From Tricholoma matsutake (taxonomy: Eukaryota; Basidiomycota; Agaricomycetes; Agaricales; Tricholomataceae): 64,000 nt of DNA. Under the pieces are notes generated by a model. That model had not been told where the DNA came from, did no database searches, and was given only the letters and a program-made list of their open reading frames with translations. The translations under genes were made by a program, and so were the position numbers. The stretch lies in assembly GCA_026075535.2 (NCBI GenBank), contig AP026550.1, positions 7,502,001-7,566,000 of the forward strand. Direction: 5' to 3'. Below are positions 10,329-21,334 of this stretch, piece by piece (position 1 is the stretch's first letter; each line of letters opens with the position of its first letter).

Positions 10329-11467
10329 ATGCCAACCACCTGTGCCAACAAATGCAACAAGGGATCCAGCCCATTGCCATTGAAATCCCTGCCCAAATCG
10401 GGATTGCGAACCTGCAAACATGCCATATCAGCACTCAAAAAGGACGGCTCAAAGAAAGTGAAGCGAGATGAGGAGAAGGAAGAAGAGGAATGGTCTGGGA
10501 AGGGGAAAGGTAGCAAAAGGTAAGTAACCCAGCTCTTCTATCCAGCCATTATGGTACTAACATTCTGTTCCTTTTTACAGGACCTCGAAAAAAGGCTCAA
10601 AAGGACAGGGTGCGGCTTCGGCCACCCCTTTAAGGTATGTTTCTTTTTTATCATCATTATGGTATACTAACATGCTATTCCTTTTACAGGACCTCGAAAA
10701 GAGGCTCGAAAGGACAGGGTGCAGCTTCAGCTGCCCCTTTAAGGTATGTTTCTTCTTTATTAATATCTTTTCTCATTCTTTTTTTCTTTCATAGAGCTGA
10801 ACTCACTCTCGAAGTGAGCAGAGTTTCTGTTGCCCCCCCCAAACGTGCTTGAGCAGCCAAGGCAAGTTTCCTGCCCCCTCCTCCTGGTCAGGGTGGCGCT
10901 GGTCGACCCCGAGCCCTGCAGGCCCCATCCAGTGACAGCGAGGAGAGCAAAGAGGAGACCAGCAACAAATCCAGCAACAACAATGGCACTGACGACAGCT
11001 CGAGCCATGGGGAGCCTGCAGCCGACAATGACAATGACAGGGAGGCCAACAACAAGGACAATGGCAAGGCTGACGATGGGAACAACGGCAAGCCCGCCAA
11101 TGACACCAACGATGACACCAATGCCAACACTGACAACGGGGAGCACCAGGATGACAACAACAAGGAAGCCCAGGATGACAACAACAAGGAGGCCCAGGAC
11201 GATGACATGAACACCAATGACAACACCAGCCATGGGGAGGGCCAGGGCGACAACCGCAATGGAGGCCCCAAACCCTGTGATGACACCACCAATGACAATG
11301 CCAATGATGGGGTCAACACCACCAACACCAGTGGCAGGAAGGCCACAGATGACAACGCTGGCGCCAATGCCAACAATGGGGGTACTAAAACCACTAGCAA
11401 GCCCCCATTTTCTTTTGCTTTTACTGGTTACATCCTGACCATCCCCTGTCTCTGTAGTAGCCCTTAG
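10329..11467 (+). pseudogene. KDZ1 cargo gene 1, Lys-rich then Asn/Asp-rich protein
   Basis: Four exons join in one frame: 10329-10519, 10581-10634, 10690-10743 and 10795-11467, stop TAG at 11465. The start ATG at 10329 gives a basic region (KKDGSKKVKRDEEKEEEEW). Exons 2 and 3 are near-identical 18-residue cassettes (TSKKGSKGQGAASATPLR-like). A TGA at 10850-10852 is the only interruption. The rest is low complexity, rich in Asn, Asp, Gly and Thr with DDNNKEAQ repeats. The layout (small repeated exons, then an Asn/Asp-rich tract) resembles the region before the dioxygenase-like gene of KDZ2 at 25.3-26.2 kb. It may be a remnant of the same gene type without its catalytic part. No domain is recognised. 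Confidence 0.5.
10581..10743 (+). repeat. Tandem exon-intron duplication
   Basis: Two 54-bp exons (10581-10634, 10690-10743) and the introns before them form a roughly 109-bp tandem duplication. Both introns have a TACTAAC branch site and TTTTACAG acceptor. Exon length is a multiple of three, so the copy adds exactly 18 residues. Confidence 0.75.
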
Positions 11468-11627
11468 GTCCAAAGGTATTTTAATTTGTTGTAGTTGTAA
11501 TTTAAAATCTAGAATTAGTATTAGATCATTTACTGGGTGGCTCCTTGACAGGTGACACAGGTAATGAAAAAATAATATTACTTGGTCTTTTTAATATATC
11601 ATCGTAGTTGTTCCTGGTGCAATATCC
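11468..11627. other. Short intergenic stretch in KDZ1
   Basis: AT-rich spacer between the two cargo genes. It could contain 5' untranslated exons of the next gene (GGTGACACAG followed by GTAATG near 11555, TCGTAG at 11602-11607), but this cannot be settled by eye. Confidence 0.3.
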
Positions 11628-12898
11628 ATGGTCCGAGCCAAAGGGTTTCAAGATCCAGGTAGGAGGTCTTTACTTTTGCTTTTGCTTTTTAGCATTGTAA
11701 AACATCCATAGATGTTCAGATGACTAGTCCATCATCCAGTCCACCACCTGCTCTCCATGGATCATCCCACACTACTGGTGGACATATGCCTGGACATGCC
11801 ACTGGGAGTGTCTTCAATCTTGATGATGCAGGTGATGATGACAATCTTGAGACTCCAGTTTTGAGGACGGGCAGAGTACATATTTATAACTCACTAGTTG
11901 ATTCTATCAAAGTCAAGCCATTCCGGATTCTCAAAGTCAATGTTCAGTTTTCTATGGCACCCATCCTCAAATCTATTGCTGCAAAGTGGTCTCCAATTGA
12001 AAGTATGGAGCCTTCATGCATACCTATTATTGTTTATAATAATCCCATGATAGAAACCAACCCTCAAATATCTGTTTATGAACAAGGAGAGTGGATTGAC
12101 AAAGGCCAATATGAGGCTGCAGTATCATTTGATGAAGACATTGAATGGATTAAGAGAAAGAAAGACTATATTCTTCCAGTCTGTTATGTGAGACACTTTT
12201 ACAGTCTCCATCAAGATTACTTGATGTTTATTTCACATAAGGAACAACAACCCACATTCCTTCCTGCATTATCTGTCTTGACTCCAGTTGGTTCTACTAG
12301 TACTGCCCCACCTGAGACTCGCATGTCTACACCACTTTCTGTCACTGGCTCTCCATTCAAAGACAAGATGGTTGCTTCTCTCAGTATTCTGGTTGAGTTA
12401 ACCGATCACAAGGATGTAAATTTGGGTTATGCATGGCAGAAGTACAAGGCATGGTTGGTGGCTGTCAAGACCTGCAATATGTTATGGGAGACTGGAAAGT
12501 TGAAAGAAGTTTTTGATTGGAAGCCAACACATGCAGATATCATCAGCATTTTTAAGGGAAAATCACAGTGGCACTTGATGTATAGCAAGGCTTTTCCAAA
12601 GCTTTCTGGTTATCCTACGATGGTGTCTTGGCTTGAGGACAGTGATGACAAGCTCTCAGATATTGAGTTGTGGGGAATATTGAAACCTGCATATGCATTT
12701 TCTGATCTTCTGGAATGGCTGGCAAATGGGGGAGAGGGTTTGACAAAGGGAGAGACAGAGGCAGGATCTGACATGGGAGAAACTCAGAAAGGAAAAGGAA
12801 AAGGAAAAGGAAAAGGAAAAGGAAAGGGAGAAGGGAAGGTTTTGCAATTGGTAGAATTGTCTGGTACATTGATGTATGTGAGAGTGTTACAAATCTAA
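11628..12898 (+). CDS. KDZ1 cargo gene 2, unknown conserved basidiomycete protein
   Basis: The best start is ATG at 11628 (MVRAKGFQDP), with an intron at 11659-11711 (53 bp, GTAGGA...CATAG) joining in frame to DVQMTSPSSSPPP. The open frame runs without a stop to 12896. After a Ser/Pro-rich N-terminus comes a globular part with many aromatics: GQYEAAVSFDEDIEWI, KDYILPVCYVRHF, then WHLMYSKAFPKLSGYPTMVSWL and ELWGILKPAYAFSDL. The end is a (Gly-Lys)n tract encoded by GGAAAA repeats at 12788-12840, where the DIRS-like insertion appears to begin. A matching Lys/Glu-rich tract resumes at 18805, so the natural C-terminus probably lies there and the last 20 codons here come from the inserted DNA. Function unknown. 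Confidence 0.55.
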
Positions 12899-13107
12899 TC
12901 TACGTTCACATACTAAGCAATCTGGGGGCGGATGCGATAGGCTGGGATCTGAGAAATGGAATCTGTGATTCCACCTAGTAACTAGAAAAACTGGATTCCA
13001 TCCTACCGAGCTGGGGGTGAGCTGAGGAATGACTACAGGAACCCGAATTGAGAAGCAAGCCTAAAGGTGCATTGTAGTTGTGATGAAGACTCACCCGAAG
13101 TTGTGAA
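12899..13107. other. DIRS-like element 3' terminal region, non-coding
   Basis: About 200 bp beyond the recombinase stop. No coding potential, and no terminal or split repeat could be identified with confidence. Confidence 0.35.
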
Positions 13108-14250
13108 TCAAGCCTTGGGAAGGCTTCTCTGCTGCCGCTGAGCATGGGGGTTTAGTGGTAGCCCTTCGATGTGAATGGCTCCCAGGTAGTCCAGGCAGCA
13201 CCAGTATTCCAGAAAAGCCTGAGATTGCCAGCGACCAAATTTCTTCACCAAATCAGGTGGCACTCCCGAGACCAAGTAAAATGTGGTGCCTCCAATACAG
13301 AAGCAATGACCCATGACACAAGGATAACACTTGTTCATCGCTCGAAGAATTTGGTTGATGCAATGGATGAATGTGGATCTTGTAAGCATGACCAGCGCAC
13401 CATGTGCATCTCAATATGCAGTGATGGGGTGATTCATCTCTAGTTTGTTCTTGATGTAGTGTTTGTGAATGGCGTGGATGGGGTCCAGTGGGGCCTCCTG
13501 ACATGGGATCCATACATCGTCTCCGCGAGCTTTTTGGGTTTTCGACCATGGGAGATGGAGGTTACATGCACTGTTCTGCACATCAGATTCTGCAATGTGG
13601 GAGAAAGTAGCATGTCGACGGGGGTCAAACTTCTCTAGCTTTTGCATTGGGGGTAGTAATTCACCACTGCATACCTGGGCGAAGAATGATAGAAGGCAAA
13701 CTGCACGAACACAGATATCGAGACCAGATGTCCTGCTGAGCGCCTCATTGAGATCTAAGAGCATCAAGATAGTGACTGGAGCCCTCTTGGGACGGAAAGA
13801 TGAGGCTGGCCTGAGTTCCTCTACACCTTTGATGGTCTGATGCAACCGAGCTCCTCCCTGCCAAAGTAGTCCTCGCCTCTCGTGCTCCTTCTTGATAGCT
13901 GAGATCTTGGTGCCCACTGTCTTCCCCGCAAATCGCCCTGTGTAAGATGCAGCCCAGGCTATTAGAAGGTCCTCCTGGGCAGGTAGTGCATTCTCGTGGT
14001 TGATTCCCAAGCCACCACAGAAAGCCAGATACTCGTGCAGCCTGCCAGCATCCTTTCTGCGCATTGAACTGCTTATTGCGGCATTCTCTACTTCCTTCGC
14101 CAGTCATTGCACTGCCGGTGGTAATGTCAGGGGAAAGTGTGGTAGATTTGTGTGTGGCACCAGGATCCATGATGTGTATGGTTGCAGTCGACTGTAGTGG
14201 CATGCTAACTGCCCACCATGCTGCTGGGCCACCTGAGAAAGGCTGCTCCT
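13108..14250 (-). pseudogene. DIRS-like tyrosine recombinase
   Basis: The N-terminal core-binding part reads LLIAWAASYTGRFAGKTVGTKISAIKKEHE. The catalytic part has LSFFAQVCSGELLPP, where tyrosine recombinases of this type show Arg in A-R-x-GEL; here Cys replaces it. The second box is GHCFCIGGTTFYLVSGV in place of H-x-x-R (Cys for Arg), and GRWQSQAFLEYW retains the nucleophilic Tyr. Both Arg-to-Cys changes are what CGN to TGN would give. Frames shift near 13400 (TAG/frame change after MNHPITAY) and in the N-terminal part near 14060. The intact enzyme would integrate a circular DNA copy by strand exchange. Confidence 0.7.
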
Positions 14251-14406
14251 AGTCTGCGACATGAAGTGGGAAGTCCTGATGGGAGGCATCGCGATGGTGT
14301 TTGGTGATTGTCTTGTTTGAAACAAAAACGGTCCGCATCTGCCCTATGTCAATATATCAAACCATTCGTTGATCATGGTAATCTACTGCATTATGTACAA
14401 ATCTCG

Positions 14407-14925
14407 CTAAATGGAACGGCAACTTAGGGGGAAACACATATAGAGCCTTCTTATCAGCCAGCACTCCTCTCGATGGGTTATCCGCAGGGTTCTCCAGATT
14501 GCTGAAATCCAGAGGTTGTGCTCCTGAATGAGCTTGATGATCTCGTGTAAAATAGCGTTCTGCTGGGTACCTCGTGATCTGCCTGCTTTCAATGCACCCA
14601 CCACCCCTTGGTTATCAGAATGTATAATGATATGCTCACCAGAGAATTTCACGGTAACCAGTGTCCAAACTGCTAGTTCCACTGCTACCCTCTCACCCCA
14701 ACCAATCTCCTGCCCCTCTGAGTTCCATCCCTCCTTGAATTGCCATGCCAACCATCTGCTGTCAATACCCAGTCCAATGCCCCACCCAGTCGACGCGTCC
14801 ACAAAGAGCTTCGTCTCCGATGGTTCCAGGGGGCAGATTATCTTCATCCCTACAAAGTCACCCTGCAAGCGTCGCCTCCACCAGTCTATATCCTCCGCTG
14901 CTAATGCTGCGAGCTTATGCTTCAC
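14407..14925 (-). pseudogene. DIRS-like RNase H domain
   Basis: RNase H-like fold: LFVDASTGWGIGL (first Asp), WGERVAVELAV (Glu) and IIIHSDNQGVVGAL (Asp). These are the metal-binding acidic residues of the family. The following linker should read like ENPADNPSRG; this is found in the neighbouring frame from about 14494 on the minus strand, so a one-base change shifts the frame there. The continuation (VLADKKALYVFPPKLPFH) runs into the recombinase. Confidence 0.75.
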
Positions 14926-14934
14926 CTCCCGAGA

Positions 14935-16300
14935 TCACCCTGCTCTGAAGCTGCCCCGAAACTTGTGGAGCAAAACCATCCTTGAACACCCCTCTGGAAC
15001 AACCAAGCAGACATGGTTCAGCATGCCTATCACCTTCTCCGCCGCTTTCGCACTATGAACTGAGCCTCGCGTCCAGTTGGCTATTTGCCCCAGGTACTTC
15101 GCCTTCTTCTTCCCAGGTAGCTCCACCTTCTTTGCCTCCAGGTCCCACTAAAAGCCGATATACATGAAAGCCGGCGCAAAGTCGATGAATTTTTCAGGTG
15201 CCCATGGCCACCCCAGCTCTTCAGCAATCCCCCAGACAAGGTCAGATGTGTACGAATATTGAAAAGATCCATCAGGTAGGCGCTGAGACGGGTAGCGTAG
15301 GAAGATAAAGTTGTCCACCCATTTAAGGACTGCTTCAACGCCCCAACTGATGAGTATTCGGACCATGGTGTCCACAACTCAGCCGAAAATTCCAGGTGAC
15401 GGTGATGCTCCAAAATTCAATACATGGTCGAGATGGATCAACTCTTTCATCATTATGGCCAGGAAGCGGCATGCTGAAGGGTGAGTGGGGATGTTTTGGA
15501 ATGTGGCATTGACATCAAATACAGCTGCCTGGGTTCCTTCAGGCGCATCAGCCACCAAAAGATAACACTCAGAGAATGATCTCCAAGCACACTGGAACTT
15601 CGTAGAGTTGATAATCATGTTAATAGAGGTTGTTGTGGGGTCAATAATAGTTTTGTTAGCCGAGTCAGGCGAGGGAGCCTCAAGATCAATGCAGCGTGTA
15701 TTCTTTGGAAAAGAGTGGTTTACAATGACATGTCATGTACCATTGCCCTGGTCGATAACTGCAAGAGGTGCTGTGCAAAAATGTCCAATTAACAAGAAAA
15801 GTGTATCTGGCTTGTAACCCCGCAATAATCTACCAAGCTTAATTTCTTCCATGTACTTCACTATCATGAATTCTTCGTCTTCTTCCGAAATGTAATGATT
15901 TGGTGGGATGGATGTGCATGACAATGAAAAATTTTCTAAGCCACAGTAGAAACCTTCCCAGAGGCCCACTGGAATATCCTGAAACTCCCCCATGATGCCC
16001 GCATCCTCGAGAGCACGATCCCATGCATCTGGTTTAAGTTTTGTGATAATCGGGAAGATGTCATCAGACACTGCATTTGTCAGACCCATGTGAGAGGCCA
16101 CCACACAACCAACATGAGTGGCTGAAGTTGCAGGTGGGTCACCTGCAGCCGGACAGACTGATGTTGAAAGCGATACAGACGATCTGATTGCCCAAGGCCT
16201 TGTCGACCCATTTTCTGTGCTCGCCGAGGACCAAATGCTTTGCACTACCTTGGTGTTCTCTATAGGCGTGGGGTCCGGCACAGAGAAAAAACACTTGATC
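14935..16300 (-). pseudogene. DIRS-like reverse transcriptase
   Basis: From the N-terminus: PVGLWEGFYCGLENFSL, ISEEDEEFMIVKYMEEI, LLIGHFCTAPLAVIDQGNGT, then a TGA, VNHSFP, the first catalytic Asp in VFDVNATFQNIPTHPSA, FGASPSPGIFG, a TGA at 15379-15381, and the catalytic box KWVDNFIFLRYP. Family members have VDD, so the second Asp is replaced by Asn. ELGWPWAPEKF and FMYIGF follow, then a TAG at 15147-15149 and WDLEAKKVELP. The collinearity of all blocks makes the assignment firm despite four or more breaks. Confidence 0.8.
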
Positions 16301-18628
16301 GCGGAAGAAGCTTGGTGGGTGCAAAAGGAAGGTGGCAAAAACTGCTGGTGGCCTCCTCCCCAAAAGGAGTTGACCTGGGATCCGTTGTAAGCCCCACACC
16401 CCCTACCTCGCCCACCGGAATAACTACCACCGCCCATTAAGCTAGCACCCCCCGCTGAACTGTTGTTCCCTATAAAGCTGCTGCCTCCCACCTGGCCACC
16501 GCCCACCTTCAGACCAAGTGAGCCGCCTGCCTGTTGCTTCAAGTGCTCGAGCATAGACAGTATCAGATTCTTCATTTTGTACTGGTGGAAAACGCTCTCA
16601 TTGAAAATTAGCCCATAAGAATCGTTCCTCCAACCAACCCAAGAAGTGTAGTTCTCAATGATGTAGCCCCTGTATGAAGACCAGTTGATTGTGAAGTCGG
16701 GCCATGCTGCTATCATCCTGAAGAAATCAGAGAACATGGCTGCGCATCGTGCCGCCTTCCAACTGTTGGCCTCGCTTTCATCACCCAACACCAGATGTCT
16801 ATGCATCCCCCAAACAAAGTTCTCCCAGATCTCCATGAAATCATCTGTCGTTAGATAGTAATCCCTCGCAGGCGTCATCGCCTTCTGTGTCACCTTGAGT
16901 TCCCCTCTTTTGTTCCATCCCATCTCTGCAACAAAGGGATCTGTAGTTCAAATAGCGTTCGAGCAGGCCTTGTGCATGCACAGTGACAGCAGGATGTAGT
17001 TCTTGAACCCACCCCTCAACTCTTTGATCACGGAGATAGGGAGGCATTTGTAATCATCATAGAGAAATAGTCGTCCAGCTGAAGTGGATCATTACTGTCC
17101 ATTGCCTGTTCTGCCCCACCCACGCCCAGCTGAAGTGGGACATTAGTGCCCGCCCCAGGTACTACCCCACCCCTGCCCAATGCAGCCACTATCGCAGCAA
17201 CAAGCTCCGCATTTACCACTGGATGAGCCACTGCAGGACCAGCTGCTGATGCCTGGTCCGGGAAGTCATTGTGCATGTATTGATTCGGCTGGGTATGTTT
17301 GTTTGACTGGGTTGCAACAGCGAATGTTGGTTTGGACATCTGGGGTGCATATATGGGAGCCTGTGTAAATTTGCCTGCTGCTTCATGCTTGTGCATGCTC
17401 GACACTGTATTTGTATGTGAATCAGCAGAGACACCTGTCATTGCAGTAGAGTGAGGGCATGCTGCCATACAATAACCAAGTTCGCTAACCTGGTTTTTTG
17501 CGCATACAAGCTGCTGTAGCAGTATGAGGACCCTGCAGTCCTGGCACTGTGCGCGCATGCGCTGCCACCACAGGAAGAGGAGTATGCTCTCCTAGCTGTA
17601 TGCGTGCCGCTGCAGCATCCTGGGCACTACGCGGCCCCGCCTGCAGTAGATTCAGTGGTGTATGGGATTCACCTTGTGTGTCCCCCCAGTACTCCATAAA
17701 CAGCCTCCTCCCAGCACTCGATCCCTTAGCTTTGGGGGAGACAACCTTGTATGTGACTCCGCCTACTGGGGTATAACCTGTCGGGTGGTGTTCGTCTTCT
17801 GGTGGCACCCGGCCCTGCACTGCCGACCAAGCTGCATCTGCGTCGCGCGTGCGGAAGACATCCTGTGTTAGCCCATGACAAAAAGGGTTCTTGACCACCG
17901 AACTTGATGCTGGGGTCACAATTGCCTTTCCTTTCCCTTTCTCTGCCCATGTCAATGCCTCTGGTTCAACTGCCATTGGTGAGGGAAGCTTCCCCCCAAC
18001 ACCGCCCTGCCGCCTGCTCATTCGTTACCATCTCATCCTGCCACGCATCGAGCAAGCCCCCACTCTGTGGTTTGTCAAAGTGTGTGGGTGAGAAATCTGC
18101 TGCTGAAGCCAGAGGGGGAGGGATCTGAGAGTGTTCCAAGGCCCCTGGCGCTTCGCTGGTTGCCATCCACTTTCGACTGACCTCTACTACCGGGAGGGCC
18201 TTTGAACTTGCCTGGATTGCGGTGAAGTCCCGAGAGTCAACAACCTTTCCAGATGCATCCTTCAGCTTGCCCAGCAACTCCGGTGCCTTCTCGCCCTGTT
18301 CTCCTACAGGCAGTAAAACTTCATATAGGTATCCCACAGCTGGCTTCACCCCTGGAGGTGCCTTGATAAGCATCGGCCCTGCTTGCACAGAGTTCACCCT
18401 TCTTGATGCCACCCGAGTCGACCTTCGTATGCCCAGAGAAGCCGAACCTTCCAGAGCCTTCACTTGTTGTCCCTTGGTCTCCCTCAAACCTTCTTCCACT
18501 CCTACAGCCACATAAGCATCAGACAAGGATCCGGAACCTTGCCCACTATCCAGACTGGCCGCCGTGGTCCATGATTGTGACTGTCTGCCGAAACTGCATG
18601 TTCCCTGCTGAGCTGAACTGCTCGCCAT
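16300..18628 (-). pseudogene. DIRS-like Gag region
   Basis: Overlapping frames (18628-17966, 18021-17485, 17558-17028 and 16923-about 16300) form a single frameshifted protein. The N-terminal half is low complexity. The conserved part is at 16923-16560: MTPARDYYLTTDDFMEIWENF, FSDFFRMIAAWPDFTINWSSYRGYI and NESVFHQYKM, followed by a Gly-rich stretch. This WPDFTxNWxxYRGYI block is what I associate with Gag-like proteins upstream of basidiomycete reverse transcriptase-RNase H-recombinase elements. No zinc knuckle is seen. Confidence 0.6.
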
Positions 18629-18995
18629 GTGAAAAACTAGATGACGAAACCGGACTCAGCAGCGGCGAGTAAGAGAATATGCAACTGGCTATGTAGAGCA
18701 GATGGAAGTTGAGTGAAAAGACTGAGGTGCCATCACATGACCCGAATGCGTCAGAATTCTACTATGCAAAATGTCTGTACACTACACTCATGCCTTGTTC
18801 ATCTACCTCCACAAAAGGGGAAGGGGAAGGAAAAGGAAAAGGAGAAAGAGAAAGAGAAGGGAAAAGGCAAAGCAAAAGAAGTAACTGGCAGAAAAAAGCA
18901 GAAGTCTAAGGCTGTGTAAGTAGATACAATGGACCAATCCAATCATGTTATAGTTCTAAGTCCCCTCTTTTAGTAACCCCAATTGCCCAAATGCA
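18629..18995. other. DIRS 5' terminal region and resumed KDZ1 Lys-rich coding tract
   Basis: 18629-18790 is the presumed 5' end of the DIRS-like element. From about 18805 to 18918 the plus strand encodes a Lys/Glu/Gly tract (KGKGKEKEKEKEKEKGKGKA), then KEVTGRKKQKSKAV and a GTAAGT donor at 18917. This looks like the displaced 3' part of the gene at 11628-12840. Confidence 0.45.
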
Positions 18996-21282
18996 ATGCT
19001 CTGGCTGTTTTCAAGTCTTTGCTGTCTACCTTTGCTGGGTCTTAGTTTTTTGCCCACAGCTGCTGCATTGTCAGAATTCAGCCCATTTCCAGAATTGACT
19101 TTCCTTTCATTCAGTCAATTCATCCAGAAAAATGTCCCAGATGACATCTCACTCTCAACAGTTTTATTACTGTTGTTTACAATGACTGAAAATCCCGATC
19201 TTCTCAGTTTACATGCAAGACAACAGTATTCGCTTGCAAAAGGAGAAAACATATCTACCATCAACAGTTGGATCAAAAGCTTGTCACAGGCAGTACATGC
19301 AAAAGTGAACAACAGTGCATCCCTATTGCATGAATCTGACCAGTATGATGGCATTTCTGAAAACCACATGGTCAGCAACATTGCAACCAAACTTGATGAA
19401 TTGGCATGGCACTTGGGCCTCATCAAATACAACAAAAAGGGCCATCTAAAGACTGCTCTCAAGCCAATATCATATACAGCAATTGAAGCTGTGCATATCA
19501 TTTGTCCTCAATCATATCAATGTGTCACAAGCAGATGTGGATTTCAGTCTCTGGTTCAGACAACCAAACAAAGAGACATTCCCCTGGTAACACTTGTGAA
19601 GAATAATACCATTCACAAGGATGTTCCAGTTCTTACTGGAAGATGCCCCAATTGCATGACATCATATAGTGCCAATCATGAGTGCACTCCAGAAATCAAT
19701 GAAGAGAACCAGTTCACCAGCTTGTATTTGAATTCTGCCAAATTCCTCAAAGTTGGTCAAAGTGTATCGGCTGACTGGGTTTTCTCAAATGCTGTTGTGA
19801 ATGCCATGTACAGCTTTCATGCTTCAGCCTCATCATACATGGAATTCTGGAACAAATATTTTGGAAAAACACAGCAACATGGGTTTCATTGGTTGTCATG
19901 TCATCAAATATGGCAGGCCTTTGTTCAAGAGTCCATCCACACCATTGCTGCTTCTGCTGATACAGAGCTGTCAGTTCAGGATAATCTTGCAATTGGTGAA
20001 ATTACAAAAGAAGATTTCTCAATTCTTGGTGAAAATGGAGTTATCAGAGCTGCAGATCAACATGCTTGTTCAGAATGCACTCATGACTACATTGCAACAA
20101 GTTACAACTGCTGATACCACTCCAACTGCTCTTTCTGCTGCTGTGGTTGGAGTTGATGAGGTTGAACAATCCTCTCCACAACCTGCCAATTCCAGTTCTT
20201 CATCATCTTCTGGTTCAACATCTGCATCCACCTCTGAAGATGGCATGGACATTGACAAAGCACCAGTAAAGATGGTAGTTGTTGGTGGAACATGCTTTGG
20301 GCCAAAGCACTGTGCTTATGAAAACTGTGCAGATGATCTTATAAACTATTGTGGTGCTGTCTTTTGTGCAATACATGAACAAGCCCATGGTGCAAAATGC
20401 CATGTTCACAACTGTGACAATGAAAAGATCAGAGCAACACAAGCATGTCAACAGCATCAGCCACAATGGAAGAAATACATTTCTCAACACAAAAGACAAT
20501 CTGCACCTGGTTTCTGAAGAATTACACAAAGGCCAGCTGAAAACCTGCCATGGATTTCAAGAAATGAGCAAACAGAACAACCACATGATGAACCAATGGA
20601 GGAAACAGAGCACAAAAATTATTTCAGTGCTCCTAGCTTTTACTGTGTTGAAACAATATGTGCACCATGTGGTGTTGTGGTTGCCTGGGCAAAATTTCCA
20701 AAGGCTGAATCACCAACCAATATTTTGGCATTTTTGGAGAAGGTTTTTCATACTGAAGAGTCCAGACCAGATTACATTTGCATTGATAAAGCATGTCTGG
20801 TACTTCGAACTGTGCTCAGGAGTGGATCATGGGAAAGGGCATGGGAAATGGCAACACGATTTATTGTTGATGCTTATCATTACATCAACCACTGAGATGA
20901 TGATGAACTTTGCAAGAAATGGTGCAATCCTGCACCAGCAGATGGCTCTGCACCTAATCTGGTTGTTGAAGCCAAAGATAAACAAGGCAAATCTTGTTTC
21001 AGACATGCATTCAACACACAGGCAAGCTTTGATACTTGTTTCATGTAACAATAATACTGACTAACATGCAACAAACAGGCTTGTGAACAGTTAAATGCAT
21101 GGATGGGAGGATATGAATCAATGTTGAAGAAAATGACAGCTGGTAACTTCAACTGGCTTCTGCATAGCATGCTATTTTATCATACTAGACATGTTATTGC
21201 AAAACAAGAGGAAAAGGCAAGTAAGGCAAACAATAGTGATAGTGATAGTGATAGTGATAGTGATAGTGATGATGACATGTAA
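18996..21282 (+). pseudogene. KDZ1 transposase with CxC5 and CxC6 cysteine clusters
   Basis: KDZ-superfamily DDE transposase. The N-terminal part has the CxC5-type cluster (CPQSYQCVTSRCGF ... TGRCPNCMTSY) and, after a frameshift near 20100, a CxC6-type cluster (HCAYENCADDLINYCGAVFC ... CHVHNC). The catalytic domain holds DYICIDKACLV, FIVDAYHYINH and, after a GC-AG intron (21022-21078), ACEQLNAWMGGYESMLKKM, so the expected Asp, Asp and Glu are present. It ends in a Ser-Asp tail coded by AGTGAT repeats, stop TAA at 21280. TGA codons at 20515 (PGF-stop-RITQ) and 20893 (YINH-stop-DDDEL) replace Arg. The ATG at 18996 gives a hydrophobic start that may be partly intronic; the true start is uncertain. 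Confidence 0.8.
21022..21078 (+). other. GC-AG intron in the KDZ1 transposase
   Basis: CACACAG then GCAAGC as donor, CTGACTAAC branch region and AACAG acceptor. Splicing joins AFNTQ to ACEQLNAW. The donor GC could be original or a decayed GT. Confidence 0.65.
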
Positions 21283-21334
21283 CAATTCTGTCTATGTTCA
21301 ATGTTATTTATATGGATACATTTCTAAAACCAAG

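Larger units (their letters stand above)
12900..18790 (-). mobile_element. DIRS-like tyrosine-recombinase retrotransposon nested in KDZ1
   Basis: On the minus strand the order is Gag-like (18628-about 16300), reverse transcriptase (about 16300-14935), RNase H (14925-14450) and tyrosine recombinase (about 14250-13108). This order, with a recombinase in place of a DDE integrase and protease, defines DIRS-type elements. There are no LTRs. The termini are not resolved: both junctions fall in or beside Lys-coding GGAAAA repeats (12788-12840 and 18805-18870), suggesting that insertion split one KDZ1 gene. Reverse transcriptase and recombinase both have catalytic substitutions, so the element is dead. 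Confidence 0.75.

Noticed and set aside
10760..11473. Long minus-strand open frame rich in Val/Ile/Gly that resembles a membrane protein
   Set aside because: It is the antisense of an Asn/Asp-rich (GAC/AAC repeat) coding tract whose plus-strand exons join in one frame with good splice sites.
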